Shown here: positions 1-8,981 of the stretch, piece by piece
Layout: each line of letters opens with the position of its first letter
Position numbering within the stretch: position 1 is the stretch's first letter
From: CAXTSE01 sp035554115
GTDB taxonomy: Bacteria > Actinomycetota > Actinomycetes > Actinomycetales > Microbacteriaceae
Assembly (NCBI GenBank): GCA_035554115.1
Contig: DATMIW010000070.1
Location: 1-64,000, forward strand
Length of the DNA: 64,000 nt
Reading direction: 5' to 3'
Translations under genes and position numbers: made by a program
The notes under the pieces: generated by a model
Told to the model about the DNA's origin: nothing
Database searches by the model: none
What the model saw: the letters and a program-made list of their open reading frames with translations, nothing else

Positions 1-501
1 CCGGGCGTGCAGACCCTCGAGGCGCTGGCCGAGACCGTCACCGATGAGGTGCGGGCCCTCGCCGCCGAGTTCTGGCCGGGCGGACTGACCATCGTTGTGC
101 GCGCGAATCCCGCTCTCGACTGGGACCTGGGGGAGACTCGCGGCACTGTCGCGCTCCGTGTGCCCAGCGATGCCATCGCGCTCGAACTGCTGGCCGAGAC
201 CGGGCCGCTTGCCGTTTCCAGCGCCAACCTCACCGGGCGGCCTGCCGCGACGACCGCGGCCGAGGCACAGAGCATGCTCGGGGATGCGGTGTCGGTCTAC
301 CTGGATGGCGGGCCGGTGGGCGCGCGATACGCGGCCTCTGCCTCTGGCAACGCTTCTGACAATGACAACGCACGCGCGGGCTCAACCATCGTCGACGCCA
401 CGGCCCTGACACATCCCGAGGGCAAGCTGCGGATCGTGCGTCACGGGGTCATTCCCGATGAGGCGATTATCGAAATCGTGGGGGCCGACAGATGCGCATA
501 G
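1..501 (+). CDS. L-threonylcarbamoyladenylate synthase (Sua5/YrdC/TsaC family), 5'-truncated
   Basis: This is the C-terminal part of a YrdC-fold protein; the frame is open to the first base, so the true start lies before the window. Family role: makes threonylcarbamoyl-AMP from threonine, bicarbonate and ATP for the t6A37 modification of tRNAs. The stretch FWPGGLTIVV followed by VPSDAIALELL and SSANLTGRPAATT is typical of the conserved core and its nucleotide-binding loop. The tail (about residues 110–164) is less conserved. The stop overlaps the next gene, suggesting co-transcription. The order Sua5–WecA–AtpI-like–atpB is common in actinobacteria and supports the call. Confidence 0.9.
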   Translation, partial: PGVQTLEALAETVTDEVRALAAEFWPGGLTIVVRANPALDWDLGETRGTVALRVPSDAIALELLAETGPLAVSSANLTGRPAATTAAEAQSMLGDAVSVYLDGGPVGARYAASASGNASDNDNARAGSTIVDATALTHPEGKLRIVRHGVIPDEAIIEIVGADRCA

Positions 502-1790
502 TCTTCTACGTCCTCGTCGCCGCCGTGTCCGGCGTTGTCACCTTTGGTCTCTCGATCGTCATTTTCAAGCTGAGCCATCGCTTCCGGCTGTACCCGAAGA
601 TCCGCGAGCGAGACGTGCACACCCGACCGACGCCACGGCTCGGCGGAGTCGCGATGTTCATCGGCGTTGTCGCGGCTTTTGGGATCGGCTCCCTCCTTCC
701 CCCTCTTGCGCTTGTCTACTCGCGGCCGGGTCCGATCCTCGCGATCCTCGGTGCGGCCGCGCTCATCGTTGTCATCGGGGTCGTCGACGACCTCATCGAC
801 CTCGACTGGGTGACCAAGCTCGCGGGGCAGATTCTGGCCGCCGGCATCCTGGCCTGGCAGGGCGTTCAGATCGCCTCTATTCCTCTTCCCGAACTAACGG
901 TTGTCGGGTCGCCCTTTATGTCGCTAGTCCTCACGGTGTTCGCTGTGGTGCTCGTGATGAACGCGGTCAATTTCATCGACGGTCTCGACGGCCTCGTGGC
1001 CGGTGTCGCGATTATCGCCAACGGTGCATTTTTCGTCTACACCTATCTCGTCTCATACGGCCCAACCGCACAGAGCGACTATTACAACCTCGCCCAAGTC
1101 ATTTCGGCCGTGCTGATCGGGGCATGTCTGGGTTTCTTGCCCCTCAACTGGCACCCCGCCCGGCTATTCATGGGCGACGCCGGAGCGCTCTTGGTGGGCC
1201 TGCTTATGGCCACCTCCACCATCACGGTGACCGGCAATATCGAAACCGAGCGCCTGACCGGAGCGAACGGCGCCGAGTCGCTGGGAGCGAGCGGATTGCT
1301 TCCCGCCTACATCCCGATCCTGTTGCCGTTCGCGGTTCTTATCGTGCCCCTTCTCGACTTCGGACTGGCGATGCTGCGCCGCCTCCGTGCGGGCAAATCA
1401 CCGTTCAGTGCAGATCGCAAACATCTGCACCACCGACTTCTCGACATGGGCCATAGCCACCTGCACGCCGTGCTCATCTTCTACGGCTGGACCGCCGTGG
1501 TCTCGGTCGGTGGCCTCCTCTTCCTCGTCATTGAGGATTGGTGGTGGCCGGTGCTCTTCATCTCCGTTGGGCTTGTGGTGTGCACAATCGTCACCCTTGC
1601 TCCGCTGAGCCGCCGAAAGGCATTCGAGGCGGCGGTGCAGAGCGCGAGTGCGACGGCGACAGTGGGTGCCCACGTGGCGCAGTTCGACCCGCTTGACGCC
1701 GCTGCCGAAGAAGGCGATCCCGACAGCGAGCCCAGTCTGCAGCAAACGGAGATCGCTCTCGAGCGGCTCCACGAGAAAGAGGATTCATAA
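492..1790 (+). CDS. wecA: Undecaprenyl-phosphate GlcNAc-1-phosphate transferase (WecA/TagO/Rfe-like, MraY family)
   Basis: A 432-residue polytopic membrane enzyme that moves a sugar-1-phosphate from a UDP-sugar to the lipid carrier undecaprenyl or decaprenyl phosphate, starting a cell-wall glycopolymer. Visible family motifs are GVVDDLIDLDW (about residues 97–107, the DDxxD magnesium site), NAVNFIDGLDGL (about 156–167), HPARLFMGDAG (about 221–231) and the HHRLLDMGHSH loop (about 313–323). There are about 11 hydrophobic segments and a charged cytoplasmic C-terminal tail of roughly 60 residues. The start at 492 overlaps the end of the Sua5 gene by 10 bases. The exact sugar substrate cannot be read from sequence; GlcNAc is the default for this position beside the atp operon. 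Confidence 0.9.
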   Translation: MRIVFYVLVAAVSGVVTFGLSIVIFKLSHRFRLYPKIRERDVHTRPTPRLGGVAMFIGVVAAFGIGSLLPPLALVYSRPGPILAILGAAALIVVIGVVDDLIDLDWVTKLAGQILAAGILAWQGVQIASIPLPELTVVGSPFMSLVLTVFAVVLVMNAVNFIDGLDGLVAGVAIIANGAFFVYTYLVSYGPTAQSDYYNLAQVISAVLIGACLGFLPLNWHPARLFMGDAGALLVGLLMATSTITVTGNIETERLTGANGAESLGASGLLPAYIPILLPFAVLIVPLLDFGLAMLRRLRAGKSPFSADRKHLHHRLLDMGHSHLHAVLIFYGWTAVVSVGGLLFLVIEDWWWPVLFISVGLVVCTIVTLAPLSRRKAFEAAVQSASATATVGAHVAQFDPLDAAAEEGDPDSEPSLQQTEIALERLHEKEDS

Positions 1791-2261
1791 GTGTCTGTCG
1801 CTCCCATCTTGATCCGCGCTCTTCGTGATGGCGGGATCTTTGCCGCCCTCGTCGCCCTCGTGGGCTCTGTGATCGGCCTCCTCGCCGACGGGTCGCGGGG
1901 GCTTGCAGGGGGACTGATCGGGGCGGCACTTGCCGCGCTCTTCCTCGGTCTTACGGCCGTGAGCATGCTCGTCGCTGCACGGGTATCGGGCGGAGACCTG
2001 GGCGGCCCGGTGTTCTTTGGAATCGTTTTGGGTGCTTGGGCCCTCAAGCTCATCGTGTTCTTCGTCTTCGCTTTATGGCTGCGAACACAGGACTGGCTGA
2101 ACCCGTATGTCTTCTTCGGCACAGTGGTTTTCGCCGTCATCGGCTCGCTCGTGCTCGACGCTCTGGCATACCAGCGTTCCCGCGTGCCGTATGTCGATGT
2201 GACGCTCCCCGAGGACCTGCCGAGCACGACCTCGGGGGAAAAGGGCGGCCCGAAAACTTGA
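1791..2261 (+). CDS. AtpI-like four-helix membrane protein upstream of the ATP synthase operon
   Basis: A 156-residue protein with four predicted membrane helices (about residues 14–33, 36–65, 75–100, 105–125) and a short charged tail. Position directly before atpB matches the small AtpI/ATP-synthase-protein-I-like gene found there in actinobacteria (the Rv1303 position in mycobacteria), thought to help assemble the c-ring or import magnesium. Sequence identity to AtpI is not obvious by eye, so the role rests on context and topology. The GTG start at 1791 follows the wecA stop with no gap. Confidence 0.7.
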   Translation: MSVAPILIRALRDGGIFAALVALVGSVIGLLADGSRGLAGGLIGAALAALFLGLTAVSMLVAARVSGGDLGGPVFFGIVLGAWALKLIVFFVFALWLRTQDWLNPYVFFGTVVFAVIGSLVLDALAYQRSRVPYVDVTLPEDLPSTTSGEKGGPKT

Positions 2262-2328
2262 TAGGGTTAGAGCACCTTCCCCGCCTTCGATCGCCGCGCG
2301 TCGTTGTGCCCCGATTCAGGAGAAAGCC

Positions 2329-3156
2329 CTGCTAGCTTCAGTCCTCGCACCGCTCGCCGCTGCCGCCGAATGTGCGCCCGGCCAGTTCTGCGGTCCCTCC
2401 ATCGAAGAGTTCTTTCCCGATGCCGTGCTCTTCGAGGGCACGCCGTTCGCATTGAACCGCGTCCTGCTCGTGCGCCTCCTCGCGGTGGCGGTTCTGGTCA
2501 TCATTCTGATCGTCGGATCGCGCAACATGAAGCTGGTCCCGACCCGCGGTCAGGCTGCGTTCGAGTTCGTCATGGGCTTCGTTCGCAAGAGCATCATCAT
2601 CGACACCCTCGGTGAAAAGGCCGGTAAGCGTTTTATGGCGATCCTGATGACGATCTTCTTCGTCACGCTCGGGTTGAACATCACCGGAACGGTTCCCGGA
2701 CTACAGATCGCCAGCACGGGGTTGATCGGCATGCCGATCATCATGGCGATCATCGCCTATGTGCTCTTCATCTACGCCGGCATCAAACAGCACGGCGCCA
2801 AATTCTTCAAGAACGCGCTGATCCTTCCCGGTGTCCCGATTGTTCTGACGCCGTTCCTCGCTGTGCTCGAGTTCCTGTCGACCTTCATCCTGCGTCCGAT
2901 CACGCTGACCCTCCGACTCACGATGAACATGGTCGCGGGGCACATGCTGCTCGTCCTGTGCTTCCTCGCGACGAACTTCTTCTTCGTGACCGTGCTGGTC
3001 AGCCAGGGCAACCCCCTCGGCCTGCTCGGCATCGGCTCCTTCGCTTTCGGTGTCGCCTTCGTTGTGCTCGAGATCTTCGTCGCGGCACTGCAGGCGTACG
3101 TCTTCACCATCCTCACCGCCATCTACATCCAGATGGCGCTGGCCGACGAGCACTGA
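2329..3156 (+). CDS. atpB: ATP synthase Fo subunit a
   Basis: The proton-channel subunit of F1Fo ATP synthase, with about six membrane helices. The essential helix carrying the channel arginine reads TLTLRLTMNMVAGHMLL (Arg about residue 196). The first ATG/GTG/TTG in frame is GTG 2425, but that would cut off the conserved SIEEFFPDAVLFEGTPFALNR start of the family. The frame stays open upstream, and a good Shine-Dalgarno AGGAG (2318–2322) lies six bases before CTG 2329, giving a 275-residue protein of normal length. I therefore choose a CTG start. An automatic caller would likely report 2425–3156. First gene of the classic B-E-F-H-A-G-D-C order. Confidence 0.9.
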   Translation: MLASVLAPLAAAAECAPGQFCGPSIEEFFPDAVLFEGTPFALNRVLLVRLLAVAVLVIILIVGSRNMKLVPTRGQAAFEFVMGFVRKSIIIDTLGEKAGKRFMAILMTIFFVTLGLNITGTVPGLQIASTGLIGMPIIMAIIAYVLFIYAGIKQHGAKFFKNALILPGVPIVLTPFLAVLEFLSTFILRPITLTLRLTMNMVAGHMLLVLCFLATNFFFVTVLVSQGNPLGLLGIGSFAFGVAFVVLEIFVAALQAYVFTILTAIYIQMALADEH

Positions 3157-3205
3157 TTCACCGCTCGTACGACCGAAACATCACCACCCTCGAAAGGAAA
3201 CACCC

Positions 3206-3427
3206 GTGAACGTAGTCGGACAACTCGCACCGCTCGCCTTCGGACTCGCCGTTATCGGCTCCGGTATCGGCGTCGGCATCATCGTCGGCAAGACCATCGA
3301 GTCGGTTGCCCGTCAGCCCGAACTGCAGGGTCGCCTGCAGGGCCTGATGTTCCTCGGTATCGCACTTACCGAGGCCCTCTGCTTCATCGCGATCGCCGTC
3401 GCGTTCATCCCGTTCCCCGCGCCGTAA
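3206..3427 (+). CDS. atpE: ATP synthase Fo subunit c
   Basis: A 73-residue two-helix proteolipid forming the rotating c-ring. It has the glycine-rich first helix (GSGIGVGIIVG), the polar loop RQPEL, and the ion-binding carboxylate Glu at about residue 56 in GIALTEALCF. The start is GTG 3206 with Shine-Dalgarno GAAAGGA just upstream. The gene is too short for a 100-codon cut-off and could be missed or mis-started at an upstream GTG in the same frame. Proton rather than sodium use is expected: the Q/ES-T sodium ligand set is not evident. Confidence 0.95.
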   Translation: MNVVGQLAPLAFGLAVIGSGIGVGIIVGKTIESVARQPELQGRLQGLMFLGIALTEALCFIAIAVAFIPFPAP

Positions 3428-3457
3428 GGTGCCGCAGCCGATCCGTAAGGAGTCTGG

Positions 3458-4030
3458 ATGCTGAGCGCATTCGTCCCCACCGCAGAAAGCCCGAGTCACT
3501 CGGTGCTGATCCCCGAGCTTCCCGACCTGGTCTGGGGCACCATTGCCTTTGTCATCGTGCTCGTGGTCATCATCTGGAAGGTGCTGCCCGGCCTCAACAA
3601 GGCGCTCGACGCTCGCGCCGATGCAATCGAGGGCGGACTCAAGCGCGCCGAGGAGGCTCAGGCTGAGGCGAACTCCGCGAAGGAGAACTTCACCGCGCAG
3701 CTCGCCGAGGCACGCGCTGAGGCGTCGCGCATCCGTGAAGCCGCACGTGACGAAGCCAAGGTCATTCGTGCTGATCTCGTCGAGCAGGCTCAGGCCGAAG
3801 CCGCACGTATTGTCGCGAATGCCCAGACCCAGATTGAGTCCGAGCGTGCCGCTGCTCTCGTCTCGCTTCGCGGTGAGGTCGGTTCGCTGGCGCTCGACCT
3901 CGCGTCGGGAGTCATCGGCGAGTCGCTGAATGACGACAAAAAGGCCGCATCGATCGTCGACCGCTTCCTGGCCGACCTCGAGGCATCCGAGAAGGCCGGC
4001 AACGGTACGAAAGCCAAGGCGGGCAAGTAA
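3458..4030 (+). CDS. atpF: ATP synthase Fo subunit b
   Basis: A 190-residue peripheral-stalk subunit. A single membrane helix near residues 25–45 (LVWGTIAFVIVLVVIIWKVL) is followed by a long alanine/glutamate-rich amphipathic helix typical of the b-dimer (about 50–170) and a lysine-rich tail. Shine-Dalgarno AAGGAG lies upstream of ATG 3458. The stop TAA shares one base with the atpH start, implying translational coupling. Confidence 0.95.
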   Translation: MLSAFVPTAESPSHSVLIPELPDLVWGTIAFVIVLVVIIWKVLPGLNKALDARADAIEGGLKRAEEAQAEANSAKENFTAQLAEARAEASRIREAARDEAKVIRADLVEQAQAEAARIVANAQTQIESERAAALVSLRGEVGSLALDLASGVIGESLNDDKKAASIVDRFLADLEASEKAGNGTKAKAGK

Positions 4031-4821
4031 TGGGTTCGGCGTCACGCGTCGCCCTCGAGGCGGCGAAAGAATCACTCGCCAAGGCGAAGGGCGTCACGCT
4101 CGCCACGGGGGAGCAGCTGCTTTCCGCCGCTCGTGACATTGACGGCTCGACCCAGTTGCGCCAGCTCCTCGCTGACCCATCGATCGAGGCCGCGGAGAAA
4201 TCCGCTCTCATCCGGCGTATCTTTGGCTCGCTCGATTCGGCGGCGTCCACGCTTCTGGGCGAATTGACCGCGTCGCGTTGGTCGAATTCCGACCAGCTCA
4301 TCGACGGCATCGAGCAGCTCGGCATCCGTGCGATCGCCGCCAGTTCCGCCGACAGCGCGAACATTGAAGCGCAACTCTTCGAGGTCTCTCGCGCAGTGTC
4401 GAGTGACCCGGACCTTGAGCTTGCGCTCGGCAGCACCCTCGGTGCACCCCAGGAGAAGGCGGCACTCGCCGATCGCCTGCTGGCCACAAAGGTCGCCCCC
4501 GGTGTCCAGGCGATAGTTCGTCACCTCGTGCAGAGTCCGCGTGGCCGCCGCATCGGCGAGCTTCTCGGCGGTGCCGCAGCGACGGTCGCAGATGCAGGTG
4601 GCAGCTTCATCGCGGTCGTCACCGCGGCTGCTCCTCTGACCGCGGCACAGCTGAAGGCCCTGACGTCCACGCTCACCGCCCAGTACGGCCGCGAACCTCG
4701 CGTCGCTGTGCGGATCGATCCCTCCGTGATCGGAGGCCTGCGTGTGCGGGTCGGCGACGAAGTCATCGACGGCACCATCGCATCCCGACTCACCGAACTC
4801 AGACTGCAGCTCGCCGGCTGA
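4030..4821 (+). CDS. atpH: ATP synthase F1 subunit delta
   Basis: A 263-residue stalk subunit linking F1 to the b-dimer. It is longer than the roughly 180-residue E. coli protein, as usual in actinobacteria, where extra N-terminal sequence precedes the delta/OSCP core. The C-terminal motif VRVGDEVIDGTIASRL (about residues 237–252) is diagnostic of OSCP/delta. ATG 4030 overlaps the atpF stop by one base. Confidence 0.95.
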   Translation: MGSASRVALEAAKESLAKAKGVTLATGEQLLSAARDIDGSTQLRQLLADPSIEAAEKSALIRRIFGSLDSAASTLLGELTASRWSNSDQLIDGIEQLGIRAIAASSADSANIEAQLFEVSRAVSSDPDLELALGSTLGAPQEKAALADRLLATKVAPGVQAIVRHLVQSPRGRRIGELLGGAAATVADAGGSFIAVVTAAAPLTAAQLKALTSTLTAQYGREPRVAVRIDPSVIGGLRVRVGDEVIDGTIASRLTELRLQLAG

Positions 4822-4865
4822 CCCGGCGCCCTTCTACCTCACCTACCCACCGAACAGGGATTGAC

Positions 4866-6503
4866 ATGGCAGACATCACCATCAGCCCGGACGAGATCCG
4901 CGACGCGCTGAAAGACTTCGTCGCCGGCTACTCGCCGAGCGCCGCATCCACCACCGAGGTCGGTACCGTCCTCGACGCCGCTGACGGCATCGCGCACGTC
5001 GAGGGCCTCCCCGGCGTTATGGCCAACGAGCTGCTGACCTTCAAGGACGGCACGCAGGGCCTGGCGCTCAACCTCGACGAGAGCGAGATCGGCGTCATCG
5101 TGCTCGGTGAGTTCACCGGCATCGAGGCGGGCCAGGAAGTCACTCGCACCGGAGAGGTTTTGTCGGCCCCCGTCGGCGACGGCTTCCTCGGCCGCGTTGT
5201 CGACCCGCTCGGTAACCCCATCGATGGCCTCGGCGCCATCAAAGCCGAGGGTCGTCGCGCACTCGAGCTGCAGGCGCCTGGCGTCATGCAGCGCAAGAGC
5301 GTTCATGAGCCCATGCAGACCGGCATCAAGGCGATCGACGCCATGATCCCGGTTGGCCGCGGTCAGCGACAGCTGATCATCGGCGACCGACAGACCGGCA
5401 AGACGGCCATCGCGATTGACACGATCATCAACCAGAAGGCCAACTGGGAGTCGGGCGACGTCAACAAGCAGGTGCGCTGCATCTACGTCGCCATCGGCCA
5501 GAAGGGCTCCACGATCGCGGCCGTCAAGGGTGCGCTCGAAGACGCCGGTGCCCTGGAGTACACCACGATCGTTGCCGCTCCCGCGTCTGACCCGGCCGGC
5601 TTCAAGTACCTGGCTCCGTACACCGGTTCGGCGATCGGCCAGCACTGGATGTACGACGGCAAGCACGTTCTGATCATCTTTGATGACCTGTCGAAGCAGG
5701 CGGAGGCCTACCGCGCTGTGTCGCTTCTGCTGCGTCGCCCGCCGGGACGCGAGGCATACCCCGGTGACGTGTTCTACTTGCACTCCCGTCTGCTCGAGCG
5801 CTGTGCCAAGCTCTCGGACGAGCTGGGCGCCGGATCGATGACCGGTCTGCCGATCATCGAGACGAAGGCCAACGATGTGTCGGCCTACATTCCGACCAAC
5901 GTGATCTCGATCACCGACGGCCAGATCTTCCTGCAGTCCGACCTGTTCAACTCGAACCAGCGCCCCGCCGTCGACGTCGGTATCTCGGTCTCTCGCGTTG
6001 GTGGTGACGCCCAGGTCAAATCGATCAAGAAGGTGTCCGGCACCTTGAAGCTCGAGCTTGCGCAGTACCGCTCGCTCGAGGCCTTCGCGATGTTCGCCTC
6101 CGACCTCGACGCGACGAGCCGTCGTCAGCTCGAGCGTGGTGCGCGCCTCACCGAGCTGCTGCGTCAGCCGCAGTATTCGCCCTACCCGGTTGAAGAGCAG
6201 GTCGTCTCGATCTGGGCCGGAACCAACGGGAAGCTGGACAAGGTCCCGGTTCCTGACGTGCTGCGCTTCGAGCGCGAGCTCATCGATTACCTCGGTCGCC
6301 ACACGAAGGTCCTCACGACCTTGCGTGACACCAATGTTCTCGACGACGACACGGTCGTCGAACTAGAAAAGGCTGTCGATGCCTTCACTCTCGAGTTCCA
6401 GACCGGTGACGGCACCTCGCTGTCCGGACCGGGCAAAGAGTCATTCGCACCCGCAGCCGTCGAAGACGTGAACCAAGAGAAGATCGTCAAGAGCAAGCGC
6501 TGA
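4866..6503 (+). CDS. atpA: ATP synthase F1 subunit alpha
   Basis: The 545-residue non-catalytic nucleotide-binding subunit. The P-loop GDRQTGKTA is at about residues 173–181, preceded by the alpha signature MQTGIKAIDAMIPVGRGQRQ, and the alpha/beta signature PAVDVGISVSRVGG lies near residue 370. The extended C-terminal tail (GDGTSLSGPGKESFAPAAVE) is the regulatory extension seen in actinobacterial alpha subunits. The gap to atpH is 44 bases; a REP-like palindrome follows the gene at 6509–6545. Confidence 0.97.
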   Translation: MADITISPDEIRDALKDFVAGYSPSAASTTEVGTVLDAADGIAHVEGLPGVMANELLTFKDGTQGLALNLDESEIGVIVLGEFTGIEAGQEVTRTGEVLSAPVGDGFLGRVVDPLGNPIDGLGAIKAEGRRALELQAPGVMQRKSVHEPMQTGIKAIDAMIPVGRGQRQLIIGDRQTGKTAIAIDTIINQKANWESGDVNKQVRCIYVAIGQKGSTIAAVKGALEDAGALEYTTIVAAPASDPAGFKYLAPYTGSAIGQHWMYDGKHVLIIFDDLSKQAEAYRAVSLLLRRPPGREAYPGDVFYLHSRLLERCAKLSDELGAGSMTGLPIIETKANDVSAYIPTNVISITDGQIFLQSDLFNSNQRPAVDVGISVSRVGGDAQVKSIKKVSGTLKLELAQYRSLEAFAMFASDLDATSRRQLERGARLTELLRQPQYSPYPVEEQVVSIWAGTNGKLDKVPVPDVLRFERELIDYLGRHTKVLTTLRDTNVLDDDTVVELEKAVDAFTLEFQTGDGTSLSGPGKESFAPAAVEDVNQEKIVKSKR

Positions 6504-6508
6504 TCTCT

Positions 6509-6545
6509 GGTTTTGATACGCGCCTTCGGCGCTACTCAACCACCG
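6509..6545. repeat. REP-like imperfect palindrome between atpA and atpG
   Basis: GGTTTTGATACGC, a GCC-TTCG-GGC hairpin tip and GCTACTCAACCACCG form an imperfect inverted repeat. The outer arms pair GGT(T)TTGA with the complement of CTCAACCACC. The element resembles a dispersed repeat I associate with Microbacteriaceae genomes ('TTTCGATACGC…GCTACTCAACCACC'). It is the only copy I found in this window and sits inside the ATP synthase operon, 29 bases before atpG. Confidence 0.75.
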
Positions 6546-6573
6546 ATTACTACGACAGGAAGTAGATAACGAC

Positions 6574-7473
6574 ATGGGAGCCCAACTTCGGGTCTACCGG
6601 CAGAAGATTCGTTCTGCCCAGACGACCAAGAAGATCACCCGTGCCATGGAGCTGATCGCGGCCTCGCGCATCCAGAAGGCGCAGCAGCGAGTGGCTGCCT
6701 CGGCGCCGTATGCGCGTGCGGTGACGCGTGCGGTCTCGGCGGTCGCGACCTACTCGAACGTCCATCACGTCCTGACGACCGAGCCCGCCTCCATTGACCG
6801 CGCCGCGATAGTCGTTTTCGCGTCGGACCGCGGTCTGGCAGGAGCATTCAACGCCAACGTTCTGCGCGAAAGCGAAGAGTTGGCGACGCTGCTTCACAGC
6901 CAGGGCAAAGAGGTCGTCTATTACGTGATCGGTCGTCGGGCAGTGAGCTATTTCGGCTTCCGCAAGCGGGCAACCGAGCAGGCCTGGATCGGTGACACCG
7001 ACAACCCGACGTTCGCCACGGCCTCGGAAATTGGCAAGACTCTGGTCGAGCGCTTCGTGCAGCCGACGAGCGAAGGCGGAGTGGACGAGATCCACGTTGT
7101 GTACAACCGCTTTGTGAGCATGTTGACGCAGACTCCCGAGGTCGTGCGTCTGCTGCCGCTCGAGGTTGTGGAAGGTGTCGAGGAGCCCGGTGACACCGAA
7201 GTCTTCCCCCTCTACGAGTTTGAACCCGACGCCGATACGGTGCTCGATGCTTTGCTTCCGGTGTACATCGAGAGTCGGATTTTCAACTCATTGCTGCAGT
7301 CTGCAGCGTCGAAGCATGCAGCAACCCAGAAGGCGATGAAATCGGCGAGCGACAACGCCGACAAGCTCATCCGCGACTACACCCGACTGGCGAACAACGC
7401 TCGCCAGTCGGAGATCACCCAGCAGATTTCCGAGATCGTGGGCGGCGCTGACGCCCTGAGCTCGGCGAAGTAG
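6574..7473 (+). CDS. atpG: ATP synthase F1 subunit gamma
   Basis: The 299-residue central rotor subunit. N-terminal QLRVYRQKIRSAQTTKKITRAMELIAASRI and C-terminal MKSASDNADKLIRDYTRLANNARQ are the paired coiled-coil signatures of gamma. The central Rossmann-like portion begins at IVVFASDRGLAGAFNAN. The start ATG 6574 follows Shine-Dalgarno AGGAAG. The 70-base gap to atpA is filled mostly by the REP-like element. Confidence 0.96.
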   Translation: MGAQLRVYRQKIRSAQTTKKITRAMELIAASRIQKAQQRVAASAPYARAVTRAVSAVATYSNVHHVLTTEPASIDRAAIVVFASDRGLAGAFNANVLRESEELATLLHSQGKEVVYYVIGRRAVSYFGFRKRATEQAWIGDTDNPTFATASEIGKTLVERFVQPTSEGGVDEIHVVYNRFVSMLTQTPEVVRLLPLEVVEGVEEPGDTEVFPLYEFEPDADTVLDALLPVYIESRIFNSLLQSAASKHAATQKAMKSASDNADKLIRDYTRLANNARQSEITQQISEIVGGADALSSAK

Positions 7474-7497
7474 CACCGCTCTTTAGGAGAGAAGAAG

Positions 7498-8979
7498 ATG
7501 GCAACTACCACCACCAAGAAGCCGGCCGCGAAGTCTGCCGCGAAAAAGGACACGACTCCGGCAGGCGTCGGACGTGTCGCTCGCGTGACCGGCCCGGTCG
7601 TCGACATCGAGTTCCCGCACGATGCGATCCCCGAGATGTACAACGCGCTCAAGACCGACATCGTGCTCGACGGCAAGTCCGTGACGATCACGCTCGAGGT
7701 TGCTCAGCACCTTGGCGACGACCTCGTACGTGCGATCTCCCTCAAGCCCACCGACGGCATGGTCCGTGGCCAAGAGGTTCGGGACACCGGCGCTGCCATC
7801 TCCGTGCCCGTGGGTGACGTCACCAAGGGTCACGTCTGGGATGTGACAGGCGAACTGCTCAACCCGATTGAGGGCGAGAAGCTCGAGATCACCGAGCGTT
7901 GGCCGATTCACCGCAAGCCCCCGGCGTTCGACCAGCTCGAGTCGAAGACGCAGCTCTTCGAGACCGGCATCAAGGTCATCGACCTTCTCACCCCGTACGT
8001 GCTGGGTGGAAAGATCGGCCTCTTCGGTGGTGCGGGCGTCGGCAAGACGGTCCTCATCCAGGAGATGATCCAGCGTGTTGCTCAGGACCACGGTGGTGTG
8101 TCGGTGTTCGCCGGCGTCGGTGAGCGCACCCGTGAGGGCAACGACCTCATCGCCGAGATGGACGAGGCAGGGGTCTTCGACAAGACGGCCCTCGTGTTCG
8201 GCCAGATGGACGAGCCGCCGGGAACGCGTCTGCGCGTCGCCCTGAGCGCCCTGACTATGGCGGAGTACTTCCGTGATGTGCAGAACCAGGACGTTCTGCT
8301 CTTCATCGACAACATCTTCCGCTTCACGCAGGCGGGCTCCGAGGTCTCGACCCTTCTGGGCCGCATGCCGTCGGCCGTGGGTTACCAGCCGAACCTCGCG
8401 GATGAGATGGGTGTGCTCCAGGAGCGCATCACCTCGACCCGTGGCCACTCGATCACCTCGCTGCAGGCGATCTACGTTCCGGCCGACGACTACACCGACC
8501 CGGCTCCGGCAACGACCTTCGCGCACCTCGACGCCACGACCGAGTTGTCACGTGAGATCGCGTCGCGCGGTCTGTACCCGGCCGTCGACCCGCTGACCTC
8601 GACCAGCCGGATCATGGACCCGCGGTACTTGGGCCAGGACCACTACCGTGTGGCCACGAGCGTCAAGGCGATCCTGCAGAAGAACAAAGAACTGCAAGAG
8701 ATCATTGCGATCCTCGGTGTCGACGAGCTCAGCGAAGAAGACAAGATCACCGTGTCGCGCGCGCGTCGCATCCAGCAGTTCCTGTCGCAGAACACCTATA
8801 TGGCGAAGAAGTTCACCGGCGTCGAGGGTTCGACGGTTCCGCTGAAAGACACCATTGAGTCGTTCGACGCGATTGTGCGCGGAGACTTCGACAGCGTGGC
8901 CGAGCAGGCGTTCTTCAACGTCGGTTCGATTTCGGATGTCGAAGAGCGTTGGGCGCAGATCCAGAAGGACAACGGCTGA
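7498..8979 (+). CDS. atpD: ATP synthase F1 subunit beta
   Basis: The 493-residue catalytic subunit. It has P-loop GGAGVGKT (about residues 177–184), the catalytic GERTREGNDL segment, Walker B DVLLFIDNIFRF and the signature PAVDPLTSTSR. The N-terminal extension rich in Thr, Lys and Ala (about 20 residues before VGRVARVTGPVVDIEF) is common in actinobacteria. Shine-Dalgarno AGGAGAG precedes the start. atpC follows after two bases. Confidence 0.97.
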   Translation: MATTTTKKPAAKSAAKKDTTPAGVGRVARVTGPVVDIEFPHDAIPEMYNALKTDIVLDGKSVTITLEVAQHLGDDLVRAISLKPTDGMVRGQEVRDTGAAISVPVGDVTKGHVWDVTGELLNPIEGEKLEITERWPIHRKPPAFDQLESKTQLFETGIKVIDLLTPYVLGGKIGLFGGAGVGKTVLIQEMIQRVAQDHGGVSVFAGVGERTREGNDLIAEMDEAGVFDKTALVFGQMDEPPGTRLRVALSALTMAEYFRDVQNQDVLLFIDNIFRFTQAGSEVSTLLGRMPSAVGYQPNLADEMGVLQERITSTRGHSITSLQAIYVPADDYTDPAPATTFAHLDATTELSREIASRGLYPAVDPLTSTSRIMDPRYLGQDHYRVATSVKAILQKNKELQEIIAILGVDELSEEDKITVSRARRIQQFLSQNTYMAKKFTGVEGSTVPLKDTIESFDAIVRGDFDSVAEQAFFNVGSISDVEERWAQIQKDNG

Positions 8980-8981
8980 GC

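Noticed and set aside
4839..6302. Open frame of 487 codons on the minus strand
   Set aside because: Antisense to atpA, which is unmistakable from its motifs.
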